The notes beneath the pieces were generated by a model. It saw nothing but the letters and a program-made list of their open reading frames with translations. It made no database searches and had not been told where the DNA came from. A stretch of 64,000 nt of DNA from positions 951,122 through 1,015,121 of the forward strand of contig JAGYXB010000698.1 in NCBI GenBank assembly GCA_022495005.1, given 5' to 3'. The DNA comes from Rhyacophila brunnea (taxonomy: Eukaryota; Arthropoda; Insecta; Trichoptera; Rhyacophilidae). A program made the position numbers and the translations under genes. How positions within the stretch are numbered: the stretch's first letter is position 1; the number at the start of each line of letters is the position of its first letter. This document shows positions 46,801 through 61,800 of the stretch, in pieces.

Positions 46801-49800
46801 TATTGTGAAGGCCAGACTCTAGAATAGACTACGCATATGACTCCAAATTTGTATTGGCAGTGACGACATGCAAATCGTAAAACTGGCAAATCAGCGAAAT
46901 GTCAAACTGTCTGACGTGAACGAAAATCCATCCCGAAGGGAAAACTATGGCGCCATATATACATACTTTAAAATTATATTAAAATCCAACACCATGTCAT
47001 CATGACGAAAAGCTGTCTGCAAGACCTAGCGAGACAGACTGGCGAGAGCCAGCTGGCTCAGCTAGTAAATATAAATGTGACAGTATAACTTGAAATCTTT
47101 TTTATTTGTATAAAATCAAATTTTCGTATGGTCACTTATTATTTCACAATATAATCACAATATTATTTTGCAAAGTAGAATAAATATATATGCAAAATGA
47201 AATACAATTATTTATACATTGATATTTTATAAATATCAAAAATTTCATTGCACAAATATTTACTTTCATAAATCAACCACATAATATCAGTATAAGATAA
47301 ACAATATCAGTATCAAGTAGGTATATAAATAGATTTATTGTATAAACAAAATGATTAGTAGGTATCTACTTACTGATACCAAATTTACGATATGAAAGAA
47401 ATGCCTGAATATTGGAAACCTAAAAATAATCAGAACCAGATTAAAAATAAAATCATAATTTATTCTGACTTCACGCAACCGCACATCGCCTAGCTCTAGT
47501 AGGAGATACCTAAATTTGAGCTATTAAAACACTTACCTACCCAATTTTTCCATTACAATCAATTTTAGTGACCCAGATTTTGCCATGTATACTTTACCTG
47601 TAAGATGAAACTTGGCTCGTACCGTCACGTATAGTACGTACCTATTAACTTAAATACTACCTGCTGTTACCGTATACATTATGACTTATAAAACATATTG
47701 TGTGGGGATTATAGTGATTACATATTTTTAGAATACTTACAATTGCCAAGTTTTGCACATCCAATGTTAATCAACTATTATCAAATATGAGATATGAAAA
47801 TGGTACTGGGGTTAATTGATGATATATTATCATGCTTACCCCCTACAAAAGTTGCCTTCCTCTCTTCTGTGTTTATTACTTTGCCTATTTTAGAGACAAT
47901 GGAATTTCAACAGAAACTTGTTACACGTTTCTCAATAGTGATTTCAGGATAACTGTTTAACGATTTAGTTTATGAAATTTCCTTCATTATTTTGAAAAAT
48001 AGCCATGACGGTGTCCAGGATCCTTTATTAATATATGTTTATGACATAGATAACTACATATTAACATACTTATATGACCAGTGGTGGTGTAAGGCATTTG
48101 GACACCTTGAATATTAAGGCTCCGTTTTAACATTGACTAATTAGTGATCAAAAAAATAGTATTGCAGGTTTTCTTCCCGGTTACTTAATCTGTAACAATT
48201 AAAAGAAAAATCCAGTCACATGATTTTCCTGAGTACTTTTACTCATGCAACTGAGGAATAAATCGCTATTTATTTAAAAGAGAAAGATAATAATTATTCA
48301 TCAGAATAGAATATGCCTAATAATATTATATATGTTGAATGTTTCAGTTAGACAACTTGGAAATAGAAAAGTTTATGGCTGGTGACTCAAAATGTCCAGT
48401 CAATCCCAAAGCAAACATCACATCGTTATTGACACCAACTGGGGAGTACTATGTGGGGACAGCAACCGACTTTTCTGAATCGGATTTCGGCATTCATAGG
48501 TTAGTATTACATGTTTATACTTGATGTACCCATCCATTTTACGGGTAACGCGTCGGCTTATAATGTCGTGGGTCCCAGGTTCGAATCCTGGGTCTTGCAA
48601 ATACACGTATTGTTTTTGAATGTGTGTTTGGAGTCAGAATATGGACCAAATAGGCTGACATCCATTTTCAATGTCAATCAACAAAAATCTGTTAATATAA
48701 ACTTCCACTCTCTGGAGACCCATATGATCTTTTTGGGATCAGACAGGATCAAAAAAAAAATACTTGATGTACATTTTAACGTAGAATACATTTATTGATA
48801 GGACCTGGCTCGAAAAATCGTAATGCTGAGGAGAGGTATCAACCGCATGAGGGTGTCACGGTTTTATCAAACAATATATTATATTTTTTTTTATTCATTT
48901 ACACTTTTGTACTATAAATACTCAGGAAAGAAAAAGATGGCAACACTGTTGTCGACCCTACACTGTATGCTAGTTTGCTAAAATTAAGTATTAGTCATGA
49001 TTTTGTTTGAAGGCTGGATGGGATATTCCCGATTGTCTGGTTTATTTGAAAGTGATATGACGTGATAGCACTGATAGTTGGTTAGACAGAATGTAACATT
49101 TTAATTTGATAATATTTTAAGCTTTTTGACATCATCGATAAATCATGCATATGGGAAACGGGTATTTTATATGAAATGTCAGTAGTCAAGGATGTTCAGG
49201 ATAAAAAGTAACACTATGCGTTTATTGTTGTTTAACAAATAACTATAATTACACTTAATATAATATGCAATGTTGGCTTTGTATTAAACTGTATTAGGTA
49301 GGTATATATTTTTTTGGAAACAATAATCAATTACCTAGGTACTTATTTCAAATTAACATATATTTTAGGTAGAAAAGAGCATAAATGAGCAAATAAAAAT
49401 ACAAAAGATAGGTTTCGCTTATTATGTGGAAATCGATAAAAATTACCCTATACTTATAAAAAATGTGTGTTATAATAATTAATACATATCGATTGCCTAA
49501 TCTGCAAACCGGCTAACTCCAAATTGGGCAAATTGTTCAGGAAGCAGAAAAAACTTAATAATTTAACTATTGAGCGGAATTTAACAATTTCAAAAATACG
49601 CTTAGATTTTTTTTTTTTTACAAATAAGCTGCACTATGAATTTCCTAAAAAAGGTGACTCTCTAAGCTGCGACAATTATCGAGGCATTACGCTATTCAGT
49701 GTTCCGGGAAAGATTTTGGCAAACATCATTTTGATGAGAATAAGGGACCCAATAATACACGTCCTCAGGAAAAACCAAGCCGGGTTTCTACTTGGTCGAG

Positions 49801-52800
49801 CGTGTGCAGACCAAATCCATAACCTTCAATGTCTTCTCCAGCAGAGCCATGAGCTGAACAGTTTGATGGCTTGCTGCTTTGTGGATTATGAGAAGGCTTT
49901 CGACAGTCCGCACCACCCCTCCCTCTGGATGATACTGGGAGCATACGGGATCCCTCCCAAGATCATTGCCATAATCAAAAGCCTGCACGAGAATAGCGAA
50001 TGCTGTGTCAGAATTGGAGACACTGTCACGGAATGGTTCGGGGTCACGACCGGAGTCAGACAGGGCTGTGTCCTTGCACCGTTTCTCTTTATCATTCTCT
50101 TTGACTTCATACTACGGAAGTCAATACCACCCGACCGAGGCATACCTGTTACCCCCACGGTGAAGCTATGCGACCTGGAATACGCCGATGATGCTATCCA
50201 ATTTGACAACTCAATCGAGGGCATTCAAGAGACAATCGACAGGTTGCATAACAACTCCTCTCGCGTTGGTTTGAAAATCAACGTGAAGAAAACCAACATC
50301 TTGGCAATAGCACCTGTCCTGATCCAGATTTCCCTCTGATTAGCGGTGGACAAAACATCGAGAGCGTCGACAGCTTCAAGTACCTGGGGGTACACATCAC
50401 ATGAGATGGCATTTTGCAGAAAGAGCTCGCTATCCGAATGGGAATGGCTGGAGCAACATTCAACTCGATGCGAAATGTCTGGGACTCGATTGTACTCGGT
50501 CAAAACCAAATGCCGCCTATTCGACGCTTGCATTCTGACGGTGCTGCTTTACGGTAGCGAATCATGGCACCTTACGAAGGCCCAGAGCAACCGTATACTA
50601 AGCTTCGAAAACAGATGTTTGCGACTAATACTGGGTGTGCGGTGGTATGACTTTAGGAGCAACGAGGAGATAAGAGAACGCACCAAGCAGCCTCTCATCA
50701 CACTGAAAGTGAAGAGGCGACGTTGGACCTGGCTCGGCCACGTGCTGCGGATGCCAGAAGAGAACTTTAACCAGGCTTGCCTGTTCTTCAAGCCGACCGG
50801 ATTCCGGCAACCTGGAAGGCCGCTAAATACAATCTACAAAGTGTATACGGCGGAGCTACGGGATGCTGGCTTGACCTGGAACGAAGCAAGAAGACTGGCG
50901 AGCGACAGGGATTCTTGGAGGCGCCGCGTGGTGTCCATATGCTCCAGTTAAGGGGCGGATATGGCCAAAGAAGAAAGAAGATGAATTAGTACACTATTTT
51001 AGTTTCCCTTTTATATTATATAAAGAAAATTTATATAAAGAGCGGAGTTGTTTCATTATATTCCATGATATTGGAAATTTGACACCTGCAGTTGGCTGTT
51101 TTTTTATTCATAGCATTTATTTATAGGTTTAGGTATTTGAAATTTTGTGTGAGCGTAGAAAATACGCTTTGTAACAAAATGCCATCAAAATCTCATTTTT
51201 GGTCAAAAGTGCAATTAGCTGGTTTGCGGATTAAGCAGTCGATAAGTAAATGCACTAATATTTGTCATTAAGAAGTTGTATAAAAAATGTAAAATAATAT
51301 CTTTATTCATTATAGATTCAAGACGCTTGAAGAAAGACCAGAATATATGAGAACAAACAAATTTATTGAAAAAGGACTTAACGAACCTCAGTTTGTAGGA
51401 TCATTTGAGGATGATAAATTTGTTTATTTCGTATTTCGAGAAATCACCCTTGAGTACTCCAGTTTTGGAAAAGTAGGTTCTTATTTATATTATATTATAC
51501 CTATTTATATGTCGTCGTTGTATTTTAAATACCTCCTATGTGGTTTGAGTCATATTTTGAGATAATTGAAATAAATAATCGTAAATGATATACTTACCTA
51601 TAGTTTAAACGACGACGCCACCCATGCCACTTGTCCATCTTTTACTTAATCGGTCATATTAATCTCAAATTTTTACCATTCGATTCTTCGTTGTCAGTTT
51701 CCAAACAAAAATGTAAAAACGTTCATACAATGACCAGTAATCAATATAGTCATTCATATTAATATAATACATTCGTCGCTGTATATTATTAAATACCTCT
51801 ATTGTGGTGATTTTGTCAAAAATGAGTTATTGTTACCACGTGATGCGCATTTTTTTTTCTCTACCATTTATTATATCACGAATGGAAAGTTCAAATAAAA
51901 AATAAAATCGATATTAAATTCATGCACCATAATTAATCCCATGTGAGTGTCCGCTGCAATATATAAGTATTAAAATAATCTTATGTGAACATGGGATGTT
52001 TACACATGATTCAACGTGTACAACACGGTGCATATAGAATTAATCCAATGTGATAAAAACATGGAAAAAGCTCCGATTTTACCATTTTATTTATTAATAT
52101 ACAGTACTCTCTCAGTAATCCGCCACTCAAACAACTAGACAAGTGTCCAATTAGTGAAAGCGGCGGATTATACTGCATCTATACAAAATATGGAAAAATT
52201 AAAACAGGTTTTTTGTAAAAATTTTTACCAGCAAATTACAGTTTTATAAACTATGTTTATTAACTAAATATTAAACGGTAAATCACTTGACACAACCAGT
52301 TGTTCAGTGAGGCAGATATTCTTGAATGGCTTAGGATTCCTGGCTTTCCCTATGACCAAAAGATTCAGTTTGTGTGTCCCGGTTGCATTGGAGCACGGCA
52401 TAATAATTGTGATGCGGTCCTTGGGCACTTTCCTCCCTGGTACATTACTTTTTTCGCGATGAACATACGTTTTACGAAGGAAAAGTTTCCAAAATAAACC
52501 CGTCTCATCTGCGTTGTATACTTGTACGCGGTGGACCTTGTGAATTTGACAATCGAATACTGGCGAATTAAAGAGCTTGATTTTGTGCTTTCAACTAGTA
52601 AAATTAACGGCGGATTATAGTAGTTGTCGGATAATCGAGCGGCGGATTACTGATGGTGTACTGTATAATATTTATTGTATATTTTATATTGTTATTCACA
52701 CTGAAACGATGATTGGTGTTTACTTGTTCAATAATTTTTAATCGACTTGCTATTTTTTCTATCATATTAAATACGACTTTTGCAATATTATCTCAGATGA

Positions 52801-55800
52801 TACATTCTCGTATTGCACGAATATGTAAAAATGACATGGGCCAGTCAGGAAAGACAGAAAAGATTTGGTCGACCTTCGTGAAGGCCCGGTTAAGCTGCTC
52901 AGTACAAGGAGACTATCCTTTCTTTTATGATGAAATCCAGGGAATGCAATATATTCCAGAGACAAAAGTTCTTTATGCTGCATTCACTACATCACCGTGA
53001 GTATTTTGGATTTTTAATTAAATTAAATTTAAATATAATCATTATTCAGTAAGAAATAATAGGAAATACTGACATTCAGAAAATTAAAGGTGTTTAATTG
53101 TCTTTTAAAAATACTTACTTATTTAAACTGGCGCAAACAGACCTTTCGAGTTCAGGACTGACTGCATAACCGTCTTCCAGATCGGCTCATCGCCTCCAGG
53201 GGCTTAGTGAATACAGGGGTTCATTAAAAAACTTGATGGAAAACTTTAGATCCTTTGCATCTAACAATACGAATCCTACTATCAAGTATAAAAAAATACT
53301 AAATATTTATTTTTACTCCTTTATTTACTGTCTAAACCTGGACTAAACCTGGACTGTAAATAGAAGGAGCCTTATACATTATTTCTGTATTGGTTAAGTG
53401 GGTAAACTCGACAAATATTAACATCGCTCAGTTGTCATTCCGATTTTCTTTGTTACTCATGACATTTTTTATTTTCATTGTGTTTACTTATTCGAGTGCT
53501 GTTTCGGTTTTATACCCCGTTTACACGTGCATGGTTTTACTGTTGACAGTATGTATTATTGCGGCCATAACAAGAAAATGTACGTGTAAACATGTAATAT
53601 CCTGCAGTTGCAAGATTGCATGCATGAATCAAAAAAGTACGGAAGCTTCTGAATTTTTACGCGACAGTTGGGATTTTTTTGATCTGCGCCTGTGCAGTAG
53701 AACGATTATGGCGAACCTGCCGGCAAGCAAACGAACTACACCGCGGAGAGACTTATTTTGAGGTTAACTGACTTTTACGACTTGTCAAATAGTACCATAA
53801 AATGACAACATCGCGTCTCGCTTACTCTTGAAGAATGAAATTGGAGAGACAATCAGCACTTTTACGTGTAAACAGTTATTGTCACAATAGTTTAAAATAC
53901 ACACTATTGCTGCCAGTAAATCCATGCACATGTACAGGCACTATTATACTAATTTTTAGTATTGACTGCTTGTCTATTACACATGACGTTACTATTATAC
54001 ATGACGGATTGTCTTTTTATACACTCTGCAAATTGGACAATAAATGTATACAAGGGGGTAAAAGGTTATGTGATGAAATGTGACGATGGGGGGTAAAAAT
54101 AGATAAAATCGTGTGACGTCATATGTGTACGACCCCTCAGTTGAATTTGAAATGGTTAAACCGATCCTGACTACAGGCGGCCCTCGACTTTCATATGTAA
54201 TTGGTTCCTGAAAATGTGTACAAATGTTGAATGTACGATAGTAGAGTAACGTAAAAAAACATTAAAAAGTGTACTTTAAAATATTTATTTATCAATGGGT
54301 ATAATAAAGTTAACGAGGCATATTATAACAGATGGGTGTTTCCTTTATTATTAAGAGATTTTTTCTTTGTGGAGAGGGAGCGACTGCTTGGATGCGCACA
54401 ATTTTTGCATTGTCAACAAAGATCTAAATTTTAAGAAGTGTATGAAATAGCGAATTGTACGAAAGTCGAGGGCCCTCTGTAATATTAAAATAAGTGGAGC
54501 TAGTACTACATAATGTTTTATTTTAATTAATACAATGCATTTTCATCAAAAATTGACAGTTTACACCATAAAAGACATTATTATAATATTAAAATTATGC
54601 AAATGTTCTCATAAATCTTCATTTTGATAACAATGAAAAGTTGGTTTATTATGGACAAATTGGATAAGAAAATTTTTAATAACATTATATTTCTATGCAA
54701 ATTGCATCATATTTGGTTGGCTATAGAATTTTAACCTCCCGACAAGGTTTCTTCACAGATTTTTTTATTAAGAAGTGGTTGTTAGACATTTGCTCAACAT
54801 ATTAAGCCGGATGCTCATTAGCGAGTCATAACTGTAACCATTCTAGATATTTTAACCAACTCTAGATGTGGACGCGACGTCAATGCTCTGCATGTAACCG
54901 ATGGCAAGCTGCCGTATCGTTTGTCCTGAGCTGAAACATGTACGAATTGATAACTAGTGCAGCGTGTAAGCGTTTTATAGATTTTTTACGTGATAAAAAC
55001 AAATGTTGTCGATGACGTTGGTGAAGTCATGACATCTATAAAAGAGGGAGTTCTTCTTTACTTACTGTTTTAAAATATTAACATATCATTGGTCTTTACA
55101 AGAATGTAACATGAATAAGTCGTATAGATTTTGAGTATGTAATTAATTTGATTGGACCTAAGATTGAGAGAGAAACACTAGGTTTCGAGAAGATCAATGC
55201 ATGATAGATTAGCTGTATCCTTAAGATATTTGACTACTGGGGATTCTTTCACAAGTTTGCAGTATCTTTTTCTCATATCTAAACAGGCCATCAGCACTAT
55301 TATCCCGGAAGTCTGTCAGGCGATCATCGATGGATTGAAAGAACATGGTAATATACCTATACTTATTTACTAAAAAATACATCAAACCAAATCATATATA
55401 TGACTTCAGTGGGGTATGCCTTGATGCCAGATCAGGTGTGCTTCCATTTGAAATGCTGAGTATGTCGACTATCCATGATAGCTCTGCCAACAAATCCTAC
55501 CTCTAACCTCTCCGTGGGGGTCCCTAGGCAATGCAGCATGCTGTAGCAGATAGAGGAGGGTGCAAGGCGAATCACCAGCGCCTAAAAGCTGGTACATTCT
55601 GGCTACGGGAAGGAAAACCCCTACAGAAAACCAGGGCATGTTCACGGGCCCTAAGGTGGCAGCCCCACCAGTGAACTCGGGTGCTGTGGGATGATCACCT
55701 GCACACCCTAAAACAACAGATTAATCCAAGCACAGGGAAGCCTCGGACCCCCGTTTCCATCTTGACGACCTCGCCTGAATTCGGTAAACGATTTTATTTT

Positions 55801-58800
55801 GGAACCTACAATATCCGTACTCTAAATGTCCCTGGAAAGGCCAAGCATCTAACAGAAATACTTTCTCAATACAAGTTAGATGTTCTCGGGATCAGTGAGT
55901 GTCGACTCACTGGCATTGGCGAAAAGTTTATTCGTGGGTTTCGTCTATTGTACTCCGGACACGCCACATTGCGACGTAGTGGAGTCGGATTGCTGATGTC
56001 GAAGGAAGCTTGCAAGTGCCTCACCAGCTGGGAACCTATCTCCGAGCGTCTACTCCGTGCTACTTTCAAGACCAAGTCGGGCTCCATCACTTTTCTGCAG
56101 TGCTATGCTCCCACAGAGGCTGCTAGCGATGCAGATAAAGATACATTCTACGAAAGTTTGGCGGAAGCCGCTGGAAATATCCCCAGCTGTGATCATGCAG
56201 TTATCCTTGGTGATCTTAATGCCAAAGTAGGATCTGACCCCTCGCGTGGACCCTTTGTGCTGGGAAAACATGGCCTTGGCCAAATGAACGATAATGGTTC
56301 CCGTCTGGTAGATTTTGCCTCAATGAATGGTCTTGTGATTGGTGGTAGTCTTTTCCCTCATAAGACCATCCACAAAAATACATGGACATCGCCAGACGGT
56401 AATACAAGAAACCAGATCGACCACATTTTGGTCAAAGCAAAATACCGGCATGAACTGCTAGACGTGCGGACATATAGAGGTGCAGACATCCACAGTGACC
56501 ACAAATTCTTGGTAGGGAAATCCCGTATAGATTGCAAGCGAGTCCCAAAACCCAAAAGGACGGTCAGACTCGATGTGGAAAAACTGAAAAGTACCCGTGT
56601 GCGTGCAACCTATGAGCTGGAGCTGCAGAAGCGCTTATATGATGCTAGAACTCTCACGTCTTCCATCGACTCGGATCCCTTGGAAGGAAAATGGATATTA
56701 TTCCGGGATGCTATAATGAGCTCCGCAACTACTGCATTAGGAGGGCGGCATACGCACAGACCGGACTGGATGTCACCTCATACATGGGAGATGATTGAGA
56801 AGAGGAAGCTCCTGAAAGAATTGCGAGACAATGGTACATACGACCCACAGCGCAGCGCGGAATACCAGACAATGGACCGCGTGGTAAAGCGTTCTGCCCG
56901 CCGCGGTAAGCGCCGACGCCTGGATGACCTCATTAGGGATGCGGAATCTGCTGCCTGCAAGAATAATCCAAGTCCGCATCACCAGAGCGATTTGTGGTAG
57001 GAAACGTCCAGTGGTCACTGCATTTCGCAACTCTGACGGAATGACAGTCACTGAACCTGCAAAGGTCCAGGAGCTATGGCACCAACATTTCAGTGATGTC
57101 CTGAATCGCCCACCTCCATTGCATCCCTTCGATATTCCGTCGGAGATCACCGCCCTCAGAATCACTACTGCATCGGGATTCTGCGAAGATCCTCCGACAA
57201 CTGCTGAAGTTAAAGAGGCTGTCAAAAGATTGAAGCGCAGGAAAGCTCCTGGAGATGATGGCATCCATGCAGAATTTCTGCTCTGCGGACTGAGCGCTGT
57301 ATTGCCGTCCTTGTGTGACCTTCTGCACGAGGTGTGGGAAAGGGAGCAGTGCCCCAAAGCCTGGAGGGATGGTACCATTGTTACTCTGCACAAAAAGGGT
57401 AACCCACAAGACTGTAATAATTACAGAGGAATCACTCTCCTCAGCGTTCCCGGGAAGGTGTTGGCGCAGATTCTCCTGTACAGGATTAGAAGTCCCATGC
57501 TGGGCGTTTTGCGTGCGCAGCAGAGTGGATTTGTCCCGGGGAAGTCCTGCTCAGAGCATATTTCAACTCTCCGAAGCCTTCTGCAACAGTACCAAGAGAT
57601 GAATATACCTGTCGCCTGCTGCTTCGTGGACTATGAAAAGGCATTTGACAGTCCTCATCGTGAATCTCTGTGGCAAATTCTGCTAGGATATGGTGTCCCA
57701 CGGAAACTGGTCGCCGTGATAAGTGCTCTCTACACCAATACAGAGTATCGCATGAGAGCAGCCGGAACATCCTCTGACCTCTTTGAAATCACGTCAGGAG
57801 TCAAGCAAGGATGTGTACTTGCGCCCTTTCTTTTTTATCATCATGATGGATTTCATAATGCGTAAGACGGTTTGCCCCGACAGTGGGATACGCCTACATC
57901 ATGATGACACAAACGATCTATGCGAAGAAAGACTGTGCGACTTGGAGTATGCAGACGACGCAGTCGTGTTTGACTCGACGATCGAGAGGTTGGAGGTGAC
58001 CGTGAACAGGCTAGCCGCGAACTCGATGCGTGTGGGTCTTCATCTGAATGCCGCTAAGACCAAATCCATGTGCAGTGCTGCTTGCATCGACGCCGACACT
58101 CCTCTGCGGGTTTCTGGTCTGCCCGTCGAGCTGGTGTCAGATTCAAGTACTTGGGTGCCACGGTTGCCGATGATGGTGGTATTTCTAGTGAGCTTGGAAT
58201 CCGCATGGGTGTGGCGGGCTCTGCGTTCAACCTACTTGGAGTCGCATGGAGGTCAAGGCTGTATTCTGTGAGGACCAAATGTCGTTTTTTTAACGCGTGC
58301 GTGCTACCTGTGCTCCTGTATGGCTGTAGAGACATGGCATCTTACTAAGCTTCAAGAGTCTCGGCTTTTGAGCTTTGAGAATCGATGTCTCCGCAGAATC
58401 TTAGGGGTACATTGGTACGACCGCGTTACAAACATCCGAGTTCGTGAGCAGACACAACAGCTTCGGTGATTGAAGTTATCACGAAGAGACGATTCACGTG
58501 GCTGGGACATGTATTCCGGATGCCGCCAAAAAGTGCAGCACTTCGTACCCTTGTGGCACAGCCTCAAGGGTTCCGTCGCCGTGGCCGGCCCTCCCTCACC
58601 CTGCAGCGATGCTACAAAAGCGACCTACGTGCTGCAGGTCTGACATGGCGGGAGGCACAGGAGTTAGCGATGGACCGAGGGAAGTGGCGCCAACTTGTGC
58701 TTGCCCTATACCCCAATGTTGGGACGTGACAGGGTGAAAGAAGAAGAAGAAGAAGACATACTACAAGGGGAGTAATAATTTATTATAGTTTCCAAAGGTG

Positions 58801-61800
58801 TAAAAATGTACAACAGTACTGGAGTATTTTTAATGTTCGCGGCGAGAAACTGGCGTCACATTCTACGACCTACGTCCACGATCGAGTGCGAGCCTCCTTT
58901 TGATTCTATGCAAACACCGACAAACGATGCATTGCTGTGCGCAGTCAGTGAGAGTTTAATGAGTACCCGGCTTTAGGATGAATCTAATAATTGAGCGAAT
59001 GTCGTGCAACACACATTGAAAAAACAATATGTGATTTCGCCTTATGATGAATTTGACTCTGCCACCAGTGCACCTTGAGATTAAAATGACAATAGAAAAT
59101 AATTTGAGACCAAATCCTACGGAAATGCAAACATATCAATAAATAGCACGAAGGCCAAGAAAATAATGCCAACTAAATAAATTATTGTCTGTAAAGTCTG
59201 TTAATATTTATTTTTTTATTAATTTTCATATATTTTTTGGATTTATTTTTTTGCAGGAATAGCATAGCTGGGTCAGCCATCTGTGCTTTCAATATTTCAG
59301 CAATTAATGAAGCATTTTTGGGATCTTTTAAGTATAATCTTCCCAGAACCTCTTGCTGGGAAAGTCGCAATGAAAAGGATTTCAATTATCATGTAGGGTG
59401 CGGATCAGGGTAAATATTATTATGTTATCTAATTGGAAATGTAATGTAGGACTATTATTTCAGAAACCATATTAATCATAATGTTTTGAATATAAAGTGG
59501 GCTGAAGCAGAGAAATTAATTATCAGATCTCATTTTCTTGTCATCATATTTGGTACACTTTTGAAGCGACGATGATTGTTTGAAATTTTTATCCTTGATG
59601 CATTATCCGTGAATTTTTTCAAGTCACTAAATTGGCGAATTTACACTTCAAGGGCCCCTGGGATAATACTTATTGGGGCCTCCAAAAAATTCAACTAATT
59701 AAAATTTAATAAAACATATCATAATATCATAATATTTGCTGAGGCGTTGGTCTACAATAGTGGTGCACAACCTATTTGAAAGAAGGGCCAATTTATCCAT
59801 TTTCTAATTTTTCACGGACCGCAGTGGGTAAAGTATTGAAAAATAATGATATATTATACCGTGCCTGGAAACTTGTACATATGCAGTTCGCCGTATGACA
59901 CTTCACCATGAAATGTTGTATCGGAAATATATGGCTGTATATTAAAGACCGTCCAACCTATTTGGGTCATATAGTACTGACATAAAATTCATGTCTGAAT
60001 AAAACACGGTTCTTGTTGGTTTACACTTTACAAGAAGCCAGCAGTAAACAAATTTTGAGAATAGCCTATATACTGGATTATTTATTAGGTTAGGTTAGGT
60101 TTTCATTCTTGAATTCATGAATTTTGCCAAAATCAGCTATGAAAATTGAATTAATGTTCATATTGAATCTAATAAAATTGGAGTTCGTATAGTGTACAAT
60201 CATCTCTTTCCGATAAGAAAGCTCACTGTGCCATGGTGAAATATTTTATGTACAATTTACATGTAACCATATTATATACCGCGTCAAGTGTGAGAGAAAC
60301 TGATCACATTAGTTCATTTTTGTAGTAAGCATTCACCGGCCACGTACGGCATCATGCTGAACGCAACCTTAGTCATTTATTGTAGACCAACGCCCTAAGT
60401 ATCTATTGAAAACTACTTTATAAATAACTGCCAAATTGTAATTTTTATTACGCATGCTCAAGTTATGAAAAGAACAGTTTATTGAAATGCCAAACGAGAC
60501 TTCCTCAATATATTTGATTCCCTCACAAATTTTATGTGTTTGACCATGTGATTTTTGAACAGGGCAGAATGGTGTTAGTATAGTTTAAAAATTTTAACAT
60601 AATGCTCACAATAAATGCGACTCTGCAGCCTTTCTTTAGTTTACTGTTATTATGTTGGTGTCTCTTATTTTGAATCAAATTTTTCATATTATCTAATAAA
60701 TATTATTCAATTTCAGTTCAGTTGATCGTTCAGATTCATATCAGATTATGGATTCAGAAATCCAGCCAACTACTACTAAACCCCTTCACACTGCAGTCCT
60801 AGAGCGGTATTCTCAAATTACAGTTGCTCCAGTGACAGATTTCTCCCAGATGCATCTTCTCTTTGTCGCAAACGACGCTGGAGTTATCAAGAAGTTATCT
60901 TTTAGTCCAAAGACCAATACAATCTGCTTGATAGAGATTTGGAAGCCAGTTTTGGAAAACATACAGTCGCCGATTAAAACGATGAGATATCTTGATTACA
61001 TGGTAAATAATGAAATCACCACTGTAGCTCTTGGTTACTTTTAATTTAATTTTAATTTGGTATTACGCCTAACTGCTAAGCTTAGTTTTTTTATATGGAT
61101 ACATATTTGATTAAGAAACACAGAATTGTTTTTATGGTTGTTTATTGTTTCATGTCTATTTTAATATTACATGATAGTATGGCTTTGTATTATGGTAGTT
61201 TTATGACTACCTATGACAAACACAGTAGGTATGCTAGGAATGATTATTCAATTGAGAGATTATTTGTGAACTGTTTGATTGAAAGGTTTGATATCAACTA
61301 TTCTTTATAATGTATATAATATATATATTTTAACGTTAGTATATGTCAACTGTTTTTGTGACGAATACTTCATTACCTATCGACTGAGATCGTTTGTCCT
61401 ATTTTACGTTGATAGATGTTACTATACTTATACTTACTACCTTCTTTAACTTACTTTAAAGCCATCTGCTCACGCAGAAACTAAAATCTGACGAACTGGT
61501 TGGTGATGGAACTCATAAACTGGCCAATGACTGATGCTTCGCATATGGGGCTACTGAAACCTAATAATCTCATAACCTCAAACTGTCAAACCCATTGTCT
61601 TTCCTACTTCATTCTAAGCTTTTTCCATAATATCTTTACGGGAATATTCTGGCAGCCTCTAGTTATACAGGCAGTATTTCTCAACATCTGCAACATATTT
61701 TAAATTAAAAATCGGTTTGCCCATCTTTAATTTTGTCATCTTGACTTGTTATTGCTTATTTAGTTCAGTTCAGTGCTACCAATTTTGGTAAGAAAATATG

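Noticed and set aside
34892..47065. A single 12-kb TIR transposon carrying everything between the inverted ends
   Set aside because: It would include two in-frame semaphorin exons whose phases fit exons on both sides, so the segment is host DNA. Two separate inverted elements are simpler.
48540..48600. A functional tRNA gene
   Set aside because: There is a B box but no complete cloverleaf. It is the head of a 231-bp SINE with a target duplication and A tail.
53390..53761. Small membrane protein suggested by hydrophobic stretches
   Set aside because: No domain, no splice or promoter context, and it sits in a semaphorin intron with inverted words suggesting a decayed transposon.
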